The translations under genes were made by a program, and so were the position numbers. A stretch of DNA of 64,000 bases from an uncultured Tenacibaculum sp. (GTDB lineage: Bacteria; Bacteroidota; Bacteroidia; Flavobacteriales; Flavobacteriaceae): contig NZ_CANLTU010000005.1 of NCBI RefSeq assembly GCF_947494125.1, forward strand, positions 124,001-188,000, read 5' to 3'. Below, one piece after another: positions 8,990 through 17,341 of this stretch (positions are counted from its first letter, which is position 1; each line of letters opens with the position of its first letter). The notes beneath the pieces were generated by a model. It saw only the letters and a list, made by a program, of their open reading frames with translations, was not told the DNA's origin and did no database searches.

Positions 8990-11900
8990 TCACTTTTTCT
9001 TCTTGTTTAATCTTTTAAAAATCTTCTCTATATTTTCTATTACTTCTGGATGGTGATTTACCATTGCTTTTTGGTATAAAATAGAAGAGCTACTTAATAA
9101 CCTACCTGTAGCTGGTTGTACAATCCCTTTTTCTTCTATCTCATAACCTTGCTTACCTAAAGCTTCTTTTATTTTATTATTGCTTTCATTAATCAGTTTC
9201 ACAATACTTTCAATATTCTTTTTATTTATTTTAAACTTTCCTCCTAATACATTTTCTAAATCTTTAAAAGTAAAATAATGAGGTAAATATATATTGACTA
9301 ACTCTTCTTTATTGTTCAATAAATCTCTAATATAATTAGGCGTATGTTCTATAGCAACTCCAACATTTAATACAGCAATTAGTTCTGGTGATGGTTTTAA
9401 TTCATCTATTTTAATATTATTTTCATTTGCAAAATATCGGATATAATTTGATTTAGCGTTTACAAAATTTACAAACTTCACAGTATCTATATTCTGAATT
9501 ATATTTACACTTTCTAGATATTCTTTAAAGCTATAAGCACTTAAAAGCCCTGAATTTTCAAAAGCTCCTCCATCTAAAAAGTAACCTTTCTTTTTAATTT
9601 TTGCTGCTGGACTTACAAACGGAAATCTATTACTGGTTGAAACAACTGTATAAAAAGGAAGCTCACGTTGCTTCTCCGAATTTAAAATATTTATAGCTCC
9701 TGGAAATATTTTTTCATAAGTTTTACTATTCACTTTTAAGCTTAGTGAATCTTCTAATTCAATCTCTCCTTTAATCTTCAATGAGAGTGCGTTTCCATAT
9801 TTATTACTTGTACTAATTGTATTAATTAATAAAGGCGGGTAATATCCTTCTTTTTTAAAAACCTTTTCATATAAATCATAAAAAGTTAAAGAATCTATAG
9901 CATCACCTTTAAAGTTATTAAGAGCTAAAATATGTTGACGCATTCCATAGTAAGAACGGTCCTTTCCCTCAAACTTTCTTGGAATAAACTCTCTTATCAA
10001 ATCACCACTTGCTAAATACAAAATATCTGATGAAAGTGCATTTAAATTAGCTAGTCTATCAATGGCTTCTGTTTTATCTTTATTAAGATGCTCAAAAGCT
10101 TTTATGTAGGTATAATTTGCAATTCCTACCGAACCTCCTGAAACTCCAGAAAGACATCGTGTATTATTCATAAATTCTCCATTTACACTATCTAACTTAT
10201 TCAGCAAAAGCATTGTCCACAAATTAGATTTCAATCCTCCTCCATATGATGACACAAAATAATGTTGTTGTTTATCTTCTATTTTTCTTACATACTCACC
10301 TATTTCAATTCCTTTATTATAATCTTGATTAATAGTTTGTAATTCATGTAAATCATTTCCTTTATATGACGTGTATCCTCCTATTAAAACCAACAGTAAT
10401 AAAAAAAATGGAATATGATACACCCATAATCTCCATTTAAATTCATCTCCTTCATTATCAAAATCTATATCCGAAATTGACTTATTTTCTTTACGCCTTT
10501 TTTCAAGAATCCTTCTATACATTTGCGTATAGTATTTGAAATGTTTTATATATATAATTACAACACCATATAAAAACAAATACAACATTAAAAAAATAGG
10601 AATCGGATTGAAATTATGAATTAGCTTCCAATTAAAATTCAACATCAACACCCCAAAAACGCATAAAACCCCAAAAATTGCTATAAAAAAAAGGTACCAA
10701 GAGTTATTACTAAAAAGTGATAAAAAGTTAAGTTGATTTCCTTTATACAATTCATAGTACTTTTCTCTTTTCTCTTCAAAATATCCTTCAGGCTTTTCTA
10801 ACAAAAAAGTAGTCCATTTATTAGTAAAAATATACTTTAAATAAGACCTCCCTACTGCTAATAGCACGTACGTTAAAGCTAATAATATTGTAAAAATTAT
10901 AGTAAGAAAAACTAGTTCTTTATTCCATACTGGAGCAACAAAAAAGATAGTTATTAATACTAAAGCATCTAGCAATAACAGATAAGGAAAAGCTGCTATT
11001 ATTCGAGTAAATCTTTTTACATTTTTAGTTTCTGAAAACTCATTAGAGTTATTGTTAAAGTAAATATCAGTTCCTAACTTTAGCTTTGATAAATACCAAA
11101 CAAACCAAAATAAAAAAGTAGCTATCAAACCTGTTACGGAATTTGCCAATCTTAAAGAATAAGCTTCATCAACTGCAGTTAGTATCATATACACAAAAGC
11201 AATATAAAACAACACTCCTAAACTTCTTCTGTACACCTGAATATTAAACTCTTCATTCTTAGCTTTCCTATCTTCAACTTTACTCTCCGAATTTTCCCTT
11301 TTAACAAAATAAATAATACCAACATAAGATTGAATGGTAAATTTTTTGCTCATTATATACTCATACAGATTAGTGTTTGAATACTTAGAACCTTTAAAAT
11401 AGATAGGGTAATGTGCGGTAGGAATAGAAACAAAGTACACCAACAACAAAGTAATAATTAAATTGAATCGACTTTCAAAGAGCCTAATCATAATGTCACC
11501 TCCCTGATCTACAAAACCAATAAGCACACTAACAATTAAAATAAAGATTAAACTAATTCTTGCATTCTTAATAAACTTCCAAACTGAATCTTTATAATCG
11601 ATAATAACACTAAACAAAAATGTAATAAAACTTAATGTATATAAAAATTCTTTAGCTTTTTTAACCAATGTTACACTTTCTACTTCATAAAATAAATATA
11701 AAACATTCTCTATAAAATCACTTACATATGATAGAACAAACAGAACTGTAATAAGCCTTAAAACATTATCTTTTGTAGGTTTTCTTAAAATTCGATACAT
11801 CATTAAAAGTAATATCGGTGCCCAAATAAAGTCTACACAAAAAAACAGGTAATAACTCCAATTTTGAATACTATTTTTATATTCATTAAATAAAGGAATT

Positions 11901-12067
11901 GTTGTATCAAACTGTATATTACTATACAGTGCTTCTATTCCTTCTTGAAACATTATATTGTGGAAATAATGATTACACAACACCATAATGATTGTTAACC
12001 CAAATAATAAAAATCCATGTATTTTAAACGGAATTCTGTCTACAATTTCATCAAAAAAATTAAGCAT
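8990..12067 (-). CDS. Membrane-anchored patatin-like phospholipase
   Basis: Protein of 1025 residues: a membrane half (about 1-580) with roughly a dozen hydrophobic helices and charged loops, then a patatin-type lipid acyl hydrolase domain. The catalytic parts are visible: glycine-rich oxyanion loop SSYGGGLKSNLW (near 600), nucleophile elbow CLSGVSGGSVG (Ser near 643) and the dyad Asp in LDGGAFENSG (near 832). It probably acts on phospholipids or other acyl lipids at the inner membrane. The membrane half is far longer than in ordinary patatins and I do not recognise a transporter or receptor family in it. Single gene; promoter not clear. Its role is unknown. Confidence 0.8.
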   Translation of the reverse strand: MLNFFDEIVDRIPFKIHGFLLFGLTIIMVLCNHYFHNIMFQEGIEALYSNIQFDTTIPLFNEYKNSIQNWSYYLFFCVDFIWAPILLLMMYRILRKPTKDNVLRLITVLFVLSYVSDFIENVLYLFYEVESVTLVKKAKEFLYTLSFITFLFSVIIDYKDSVWKFIKNARISLIFILIVSVLIGFVDQGGDIMIRLFESRFNLIITLLLVYFVSIPTAHYPIYFKGSKYSNTNLYEYIMSKKFTIQSYVGIIYFVKRENSESKVEDRKAKNEEFNIQVYRRSLGVLFYIAFVYMILTAVDEAYSLRLANSVTGLIATFLFWFVWYLSKLKLGTDIYFNNNSNEFSETKNVKRFTRIIAAFPYLLLLDALVLITIFFVAPVWNKELVFLTIIFTILLALTYVLLAVGRSYLKYIFTNKWTTFLLEKPEGYFEEKREKYYELYKGNQLNFLSLFSNNSWYLFFIAIFGVLCVFGVLMLNFNWKLIHNFNPIPIFLMLYLFLYGVVIIYIKHFKYYTQMYRRILEKRRKENKSISDIDFDNEGDEFKWRLWVYHIPFFLLLLVLIGGYTSYKGNDLHELQTINQDYNKGIEIGEYVRKIEDKQQHYFVSSYGGGLKSNLWTMLLLNKLDSVNGEFMNNTRCLSGVSGGSVGIANYTYIKAFEHLNKDKTEAIDRLANLNALSSDILYLASGDLIREFIPRKFEGKDRSYYGMRQHILALNNFKGDAIDSLTFYDLYEKVFKKEGYYPPLLINTISTSNKYGNALSLKIKGEIELEDSLSLKVNSKTYEKIFPGAINILNSEKQRELPFYTVVSTSNRFPFVSPAAKIKKKGYFLDGGAFENSGLLSAYSFKEYLESVNIIQNIDTVKFVNFVNAKSNYIRYFANENNIKIDELKPSPELIAVLNVGVAIEHTPNYIRDLLNNKEELVNIYLPHYFTFKDLENVLGGKFKINKKNIESIVKLINESNNKIKEALGKQGYEIEEKGIVQPATGRLLSSSSILYQKAMVNHHPEVIENIEKIFKRLNKKKK

Positions 12068-12359
12068 ACCTTTTACTTTTCATAAAGTTACAAAATAACA
12101 AACCTATAGAACTACCTATAAATAAGTGTTTTATTTTTGAATAAAAAGGGAAACGATTTTGAATAAAAACCTGAAAGCTAATATAATAAAAATAAGGCTT
12201 AATTACGCTTCCAAAAATAAAGGCTATAGATTAGTATAAATTACTTTATAACTAAAATTAGCATTTAATTACAGAGAACTCCAACAAACATATTAATAAT
12301 TGATTTTCAATAAGTTATTATGTATCTTTAGATATTCTTATAAATTTAAACATACTATT
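12068..12359. other. Divergent intergenic region
   Basis: About 290 bases of AT-rich DNA between the patatin gene and the small membrane protein gene. I see only the promoter at 12300-12330; no further gene, RNA or repeat is evident. Confidence 0.5.
12300..12330 (+). promoter_or_regulatory. Promoter that decides the downstream start
   Basis: TTG at 12300-12302, 20-bp spacer, TATCTTTA at 12323-12330 (7 of 8 to TAnnTTTG). The TTG could be misread as a start codon of a longer protein, but here it is the -33 element, which places the true start at ATG 12360. Confidence 0.6.
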
Positions 12360-12809
12360 ATGACAAGTACCAAAATAATAATTAACAATGCTTTGTTAAT
12401 TTTTGCAGGCATTGTAGTGTTCTTTTTCTTAATGAAAATTTTAGGCTTAGAAAATGTTTCTGAACTACGTTTTTTAAATTTCGCCTTTGTTCTTTGGGGT
12501 ATAAATAGAGCCATAAAAACAAATATCCATAAAAATCAAGAATCTTTATATTTTAATAATTTTTCTATAGGAATAGCTACCTCTGTTGTTGCCGTAGCTT
12601 TAACAATTATAGGTTTAATTGTTTATGTAGATTTTATTAACCCTAACTTAATGACTATACTAGAAGATTCTTCTTTTTGGGGGCAAAACCTAAGTTTAGG
12701 TTTGGTTGTTTTTGCCCTGGCTATTGAAGGCATTGCATCTTCTGTAATTTGTTCATTTATATTAATGCAGTATTATAAAAATTATAAAGTTGATGTAACT
12801 ATTGCTTAA
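12360..12809 (+). CDS. Hypothetical four-helix membrane protein
   Basis: Small inner-membrane protein of 149 residues that I do not recognise. It has four hydrophobic segments: about 8-28 (ALLIFAGIVVFFFLMKIL), 38-50, 68-92 (IATSVVAVALTIIGLIVYV) and 112-138 (LGLVVFALAIEGIASSVICS), with short polar loops. Length and layout resemble DUF4199-type proteins of Bacteroidetes, but this is a guess. The frame is open back to a TTG at 12300, which is better explained as a promoter element. It stands alone and ends at a bidirectional terminator shared with the OmpA gene. Confidence 0.65.
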   Translation: MTSTKIIINNALLIFAGIVVFFFLMKILGLENVSELRFLNFAFVLWGINRAIKTNIHKNQESLYFNNFSIGIATSVVAVALTIIGLIVYVDFINPNLMTILEDSSFWGQNLSLGLVVFALAIEGIASSVICSFILMQYYKNYKVDVTIA

Positions 12810-12865
12810 GTTGTCTCTCGTTATAAAATAATTTTTAAAAGAAAGTAAAATTGTTTGTCCAATAA

Positions 12866-12897
12866 AAAACTCGGAATTAAATTTAATTCCGAGTTTT
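12866..12897. terminator. Bidirectional terminator
   Basis: Perfect 32-base palindrome with AAAACTCGG on the left and CCGAGTTTT on the right, between the convergent membrane-protein gene and ompA-like gene. Confidence 0.85.
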
Positions 12898-12919
12898 GGT
12901 ATGTTTATTCTAAGTGTTT

Positions 12920-13783
12920 TTATGGCTGTATAGTTTCTTCTTGAGCTAACAAACCGAAAAATTTGTCTAAATTAGGTAAAATAATAATTTTTGTTCTTCT
13001 ATTCTTTGCTCTATTTTTTCTTGTATTATTTTTCACTAATGGTAATGATGAACCTCTACCTGAAGCAATTAATCTACTTGACTCCACCCCATATTTCTTT
13101 TCTAAAATACGAACGATAGATGTTGCTCTTTTTACACTTAAATCCCAATTATCCTGTAATACTTTATTATGAATTTGTTGTGAATCTGTATGTCCTTCAA
13201 CCATAACATCCATACTTGGCTCAGATTTTATAATTTCTGATAATTTTTTAAGTACTTTATATGCTTTACTACTGATTCTATAACTTCCAGATCTAAATAA
13301 CATTTTATCTGAAATAGAAATCATTACAACAGTTTTATCAATATTTACATTTACATCTTCAGAGTTTTCTAATACATTTTTATTGATTGATTTTTTTAAC
13401 TTATATGACACTGCAATGTTCATAGAATCTTTTAGCGTTTTAGCATTTGCTAATTCTGCTGGATCAACATTAGCTAATGTTTTACGCATTTTTTCTTTCA
13501 TCGAATTAGATATAACAGTACCCTGAACCATATCTAATTTTATATCGTTTTCTTTTCGTAAATCTGAGTTTAAATTATTTAAAGAATTTAATTTTTTATT
13601 ATAATTATCTACTCTCTTTTCTATTTTTGAAAATTTTGATTCTAATTGCTCTTTCTCAAAAGCCGTTTTTTGAAGAGCTCCTCTGGTATCTTTATACTTC
13701 TGTTCTAATTCTACATATTTCTTCTTAGAAACACAAGATGTTGCAAGTACAGCAACAACTAAAAAAAGGGAAAATTTTTTCAT
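12920..13783 (-). CDS. OmpA family lipoprotein
   Basis: Outer-membrane lipoprotein of 287 residues that anchors to peptidoglycan. Residues 1-17 are a lipoprotein signal (ATSC, Cys17). Residues 20-75 are a charged coiled coil of heptads rich in K/E/L. The C-terminal OmpA-like domain (about 150-270) shows LFRSGSYRIS, VEGHTDSQQIHN and NWDLSVKRATSIVRIL, which carry the Asp and Arg that bind the diaminopimelate of peptidoglycan. An unusual tail of about 18 residues (LDKFFGLLAQEETIQP) follows. Monocistronic; an 8-base inverted repeat precedes it. Confidence 0.9.
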   Translation of the reverse strand: MKKFSLFLVVAVLATSCVSKKKYVELEQKYKDTRGALQKTAFEKEQLESKFSKIEKRVDNYNKKLNSLNNLNSDLRKENDIKLDMVQGTVISNSMKEKMRKTLANVDPAELANAKTLKDSMNIAVSYKLKKSINKNVLENSEDVNVNIDKTVVMISISDKMLFRSGSYRISSKAYKVLKKLSEIIKSEPSMDVMVEGHTDSQQIHNKVLQDNWDLSVKRATSIVRILEKKYGVESSRLIASGRGSSLPLVKNNTRKNRAKNRRTKIIILPNLDKFFGLLAQEETIQP

Positions 13784-13793
13784 TATTGATTTA

Positions 13794-13814
13794 TATTAGG
13801 TTATTTACCTAATA
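13794..13814. repeat. Short inverted repeat
   Basis: TATTAGGT, 5-base gap, ACCTAATA, lying 10 bases upstream of the OmpA lipoprotein start and downstream of ctlX. There is no T run, so it is not a normal terminator; it could be an operator or leader hairpin. Confidence 0.4.
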
Positions 13815-13854
13815 AACTTATTTTTGATCCCTTTAGTATAAAATCAATACTAAT

Positions 13855-14781
13855 TTATTGAAAAATCTCAGCCATCATACAACGAGCACTGCCACCACCA
13901 CATGTTTCAATAATATTTAAAGAAGAATGAATTATTGTATTATGCTTTTCTATTTTATGTACCTGTTCTTTAGTTAACGAATTAAATGCCGAACTACTCA
14001 TTATTAAAAATAATTTATCATTTTCACCTTTAACTTGCAACATATTTCCGGCAAACTGTGTTACTTGTTTTTCCGTTATTGAAATAATTTCTTTTCCATC
14101 TGACTTTAAATGTTTTAAAACACTTTTCTTTTCTTTCTTATCGTCAATTGCATCTAAACAAATAACGGCGAAGGTTTCTGCAATACACATCATAACATTT
14201 GTATGGTAAATTGCTTCTCTATTACCATCAACAGTTTGATTCGCTGTAAAAATTACAGGAGAAAATTCAAAATCTTCACAAAACTCTATAAATAATTCCT
14301 CATCTGCCCTTGGTGACAAAGCGCAATAAGCTTTCCTATTTGCACGATCTAAAATCATACTTCCAGTACCTTCAAGAAATATTTCTTCCGTTTCTGCTTC
14401 AGAGTAATCAATTACATTTTTAATTTCAAATCCGTTTTTTTCTAATATCTCTAAAACGTCTTCTCGCTTTTCTAAACGACGATTTTCAGCAAACATAGGA
14501 TAAATAGCAACATCTCCATTTTCATGAAAAGAAATCCAATTATTTGGGAACAATGCATCTGGTGTATCTGGCACTTTGGTATCTTCAACAACTACTACCT
14601 TTATTCCCTTTGCTTTTAATTTTTCTACAAAAGCATCAAACTCTTCTTGTGCTTTTGCATTAATAGTAGCAGGTAACATATTTTTTAATTCTTGCTGATA
14701 ATAATTATTAACAGCTGTTTGTTCGTTCATTCTAAAATTAGCTGGACGAACCATTAAAATAGTATTAGTAGTATGTTTCAT
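13855..14781 (-). CDS. ctlX: Citrulline hydrolase-like amidinohydrolase CtlX
   Basis: Member of the arginine deiminase/amidinotransferase fold, CtlX branch, 308 residues; CtlX proteins hydrolyse citrulline to ornithine, CO2 and ammonia. Visible active-site elements: DALFPNNWISFHENG (the Asp-containing substrate loop), IYHTNVMMCI (catalytic His) and the C-terminal GGGSARCMMAE with nucleophile Cys301. Cytoplasmic. It starts 11 bases after the flavin monooxygenase stop, so the two are an operon. No other arginine or citrulline genes are in the window. The precise substrate (citrulline versus another guanidino or ureido compound) rests on family knowledge. Confidence 0.85.
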   Translation of the reverse strand: MKHTTNTILMVRPANFRMNEQTAVNNYYQQELKNMLPATINAKAQEEFDAFVEKLKAKGIKVVVVEDTKVPDTPDALFPNNWISFHENGDVAIYPMFAENRRLEKREDVLEILEKNGFEIKNVIDYSEAETEEIFLEGTGSMILDRANRKAYCALSPRADEELFIEFCEDFEFSPVIFTANQTVDGNREAIYHTNVMMCIAETFAVICLDAIDDKKEKKSVLKHLKSDGKEIISITEKQVTQFAGNMLQVKGENDKLFLIMSSSAFNSLTKEQVHKIEKHNTIIHSSLNIIETCGGGSARCMMAEIFQ

Positions 14782-14792
14782 TTTACAAAAAA

Positions 14793-15848
14793 TTATTTTA
14801 ACTCTTGATCTTTATTTTCTATCACACCTGCTAAATAACTAGCATCTTTTGAGACTCCACCTAAAGTTGCAGATCCTCTAGTAAACATCCATGGCAAACC
14901 TATAAAATATAATCCATCTATATTACTTACTCCCCTGTAGTTTTTCGGATAACTGTTTCCATCTAATTCTAGTCCTTCAATCCATTTAAAATTTGGACGA
15001 TATCCTGTTGCCCAAATAATATTTTTAATGGTAGATACTTTATTGTTTTCAAAAAAGATATCATTATTTAAAGCATCTTTTGTTCTTCCTTCTGGCTTCA
15101 CATTATTTCTTGAAAGAATTTCTTTAACATCTGTTCCTATAACTGGTTGTAGTGAAGAACTTATTCTTCTTCCAATCCAACTATATTTATTATAACTTAA
15201 AAAACCTATTTTAGTAAACCACCACCATAGTGTTTTCCCTAAAAATTGCTGCGGTAATGTTTTTACCTTAGTATCTCCAGAAAAATAAACAGTTCTTGAA
15301 GAATCCTTAGAAACTTCATTTAAAATTTGATATCCTGAATCTCCTCCTCCAACAACCAAGGCATCTCCCTCTTGTAACTGATGAACTCCTTTATAATAAT
15401 TACTGTGCATTTGTAAAACACTTTCCGACATTTTAGTGTGGCAAGGTGGCGTATACGGAATATGAAATGGTCCAGTTGCTACAATTACATTTTTAGCCTC
15501 AATCTCATCTCCTTTATAAGCTACATGAAAACATTTTTCTGTTTTTCGTACAGAGGTAACCAAGGTATTTAATTGTACTGGAATATTAAATTTCTCAACA
15601 TAAGTTTTAAAATAATTACTAACCTCATACTTTGTTGGATAATGCCCTTTTGGAGCATCAAATTTTAACCCCGGTAAATGATTATATTCCGTAGGTGTAA
15701 ATAACCTCAAAGAATCCCATCTATTTAACCAAGAAGCTCCAATCTCTTTCTCTCCATCTACAACTATAAACTTTTTACCCATTATTTTCAAATGGTAAGC
15801 CATAGATAATCCTGCCTGTGCTCCTCCAATTATTACATAATCTAACAT
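14793..15848 (-). CDS. FAD-dependent monooxygenase (CzcO/FMO-like)
   Basis: Flavin-containing monooxygenase-like protein, 351 residues, cytoplasmic. The FAD-binding dinucleotide fold is at the N-terminus (YVIIGGAQAGLSMAYHL), a second NADPH-binding fold starts near residue 165 (ALVVGGGDSGYQIL), and the linking motifs VATGPFHIPY and IIWATGYRPNF are present, as is HSNYYKG resembling the FMO fingerprint end. Substrate unknown. It is first of a two-gene operon with ctlX and divergent from histidine decarboxylase across about 270 bases, which raises the idea of amine N-oxidation, but nothing proves it. Confidence 0.85.
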   Translation of the reverse strand: MLDYVIIGGAQAGLSMAYHLKIMGKKFIVVDGEKEIGASWLNRWDSLRLFTPTEYNHLPGLKFDAPKGHYPTKYEVSNYFKTYVEKFNIPVQLNTLVTSVRKTEKCFHVAYKGDEIEAKNVIVATGPFHIPYTPPCHTKMSESVLQMHSNYYKGVHQLQEGDALVVGGGDSGYQILNEVSKDSSRTVYFSGDTKVKTLPQQFLGKTLWWWFTKIGFLSYNKYSWIGRRISSSLQPVIGTDVKEILSRNNVKPEGRTKDALNNDIFFENNKVSTIKNIIWATGYRPNFKWIEGLELDGNSYPKNYRGVSNIDGLYFIGLPWMFTRGSATLGGVSKDASYLAGVIENKDQELK

Positions 15849-16090
15849 CTATTCTTCATTATATTTTATACCTCAAAGATAGATACTAATGACTAAGTTA
15901 TTGGTTAATCTCACCCTTTTGTTTCCACACTTCTCAATAAACTATCCTTATTATTACTTTCTAAGTGAAAAAAAAATTATTCTTTTTCAAACAAAAACCA
16001 CTAAATAGATTATATATCTGCAATAACAAAAATACAATGAAAAATAATCTATTATTTAAAAATAAACGTGACTTATATTATTACTCATAT

Positions 16091-16098
16091 TACTTTTG
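16091..16098 (+). promoter_or_regulatory. -7 box of hdc promoter
   Basis: TACTTTTG matches TAnnTTTG and lies 20 bases before the hdc ATG, so the leader would be about 14 bases. No good TTG at -33. Confidence 0.45.
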
Positions 16099-16118
16099 CC
16101 CGCTAAATTTTTCAGGTT

Positions 16119-17288
16119 ATGGCAAACAAAAATATATTACCTATAGAAAGTCAACAAAAATTAGATAATTTACATAATGAATTAACTACTGCTCGTGATA
16201 CTTTTTTAGGGTATCCTGTCTCTAAAGACTTTGATTATTCTGAGTTAAATAAGTTTTTAAACTATCCTATTAATAATCTTGGTGATCCATTTGAACAGGG
16301 AACTTATCGTGTACAAACACACGAGATGGAACGTGAAGTAATTGCTTTTTTTGCAAAATTGTTTAGAGCTAATCCTAAAGATTTTTGGGGGTATGTTACC
16401 AATGGTGGTTCTGAAAGTAACTTATATGGTTTATACCTTGCTCGTGAGTTATTTCCAAAAGCTATTGTTTATTATTCAGAATCTACTCATTACAGTGTTC
16501 GTAAAAACATACATTTATTAAATATTCCAAGTATTGTTATTAAATCACAAGAAAACGGAGAAATAGATTATGAAGATTTTGAGAATACAGTTCGTATGAA
16601 TCGTCATAAACCTGTAATTGTATTAGCTACTTTTGGCACTACTATGAAAGAAGCTAAAGATGATGTTTCTAAAATAAAAAACATACTAAGCAATCTAGCT
16701 ATTCAAGATAATTATATTCATTGTGATGCTGCATTAGCTGGTTCATTTGGTCCATTTATGCAACCTCGTTTACCTTTTGATTTTATAGATGGTGCTGATA
16801 GTATTTCTATTAGTGGACATAAATTTATTGGCTCTCCAATACCAACTGGTGTACTAATGGCAAAACGTTCTAATAGAGATCGTATTGCAAAAGGCATTTC
16901 ATATATTGGCTCTTCAGATACTACAATTACCGGTTCTCGTAATGGTCACTCTCCTCTTTTTCTTTGGTATGCTTTAAAAAAACTAGGAGTTAAAGGTTTA
17001 GAAGAACGCTATCAACGTAGTTTAGAAGTCGCTGAATATTGTGAAAATGAACTAAAAAACATAGGCATTAACGCATGGAGAAATCCGAATGCTATTACTG
17101 TAGTATTACCTAAAACATCAAAAAGCATTAAGGATAAATGGCAATTAGCTACCGAAGGTGACATAGCTCATGTAATTTGTATGCCTAATGTTACTAAAAC
17201 ACAAATTGATGAGTTTATCTATGATTTAAAAAATTGTAAAGAACCTATGATAGAAGATGAATTTTCTTATGATTTTTCATTGAGTTAG
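16119..17288 (+). CDS. hdc: PLP-dependent histidine decarboxylase
   Basis: Group II PLP decarboxylase, 389 residues, forming histamine from histidine. Seen in the sequence: substrate/PLP loop NGGSESNLYGLYLARE, His124 that stacks on PLP (STHYSVRKN), HCDAALAGSFGPF with Asp203 contacting the pyridine nitrogen, and SISISGHKFIGSPIPTGV with Lys235 forming the Schiff base. These stretches and the length fit bacterial histidine decarboxylases of the Acinetobacter/Vibrio type better than glutamate or aromatic amino-acid decarboxylases. Cytoplasmic. No histidine/histamine antiporter lies next to it. It is divergent from the flavin monooxygenase and ends at a terminator shared with rlmG. Confidence 0.85.
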   Translation: MANKNILPIESQQKLDNLHNELTTARDTFLGYPVSKDFDYSELNKFLNYPINNLGDPFEQGTYRVQTHEMEREVIAFFAKLFRANPKDFWGYVTNGGSESNLYGLYLARELFPKAIVYYSESTHYSVRKNIHLLNIPSIVIKSQENGEIDYEDFENTVRMNRHKPVIVLATFGTTMKEAKDDVSKIKNILSNLAIQDNYIHCDAALAGSFGPFMQPRLPFDFIDGADSISISGHKFIGSPIPTGVLMAKRSNRDRIAKGISYIGSSDTTITGSRNGHSPLFLWYALKKLGVKGLEERYQRSLEVAEYCENELKNIGINAWRNPNAITVVLPKTSKSIKDKWQLATEGDIAHVICMPNVTKTQIDEFIYDLKNCKEPMIEDEFSYDFSLS

Positions 17289-17307
17289 AATAAGTCTTTA
17301 AATGTAT

Positions 17308-17341
17308 AAAAAACGCTAAGGAAAATTTCTTAGCGTTTTTT
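17308..17341. terminator. Bidirectional terminator overlapping rlmG 3' end
   Basis: AAAAAACGCTAAG, 8-base loop, CTTAGCGTTTTTT. The right arm contains the stop codon and the last three codons of the convergent rlmG gene, so hdc and rlmG share it. Confidence 0.85.

Noticed and set aside
12300..12359. TTG start extending the small membrane protein by 20 residues
   Set aside because: The TTG and the following TATCTTTA fit a promoter with 20-bp spacing, and the ATG at 12360 starts right before the first membrane helix.
15965..16168. Open frame of 67 codons before hdc
   Set aside because: GTG start, lysine and tyrosine-rich random composition, no motif, and it overlaps the hdc start and promoter.
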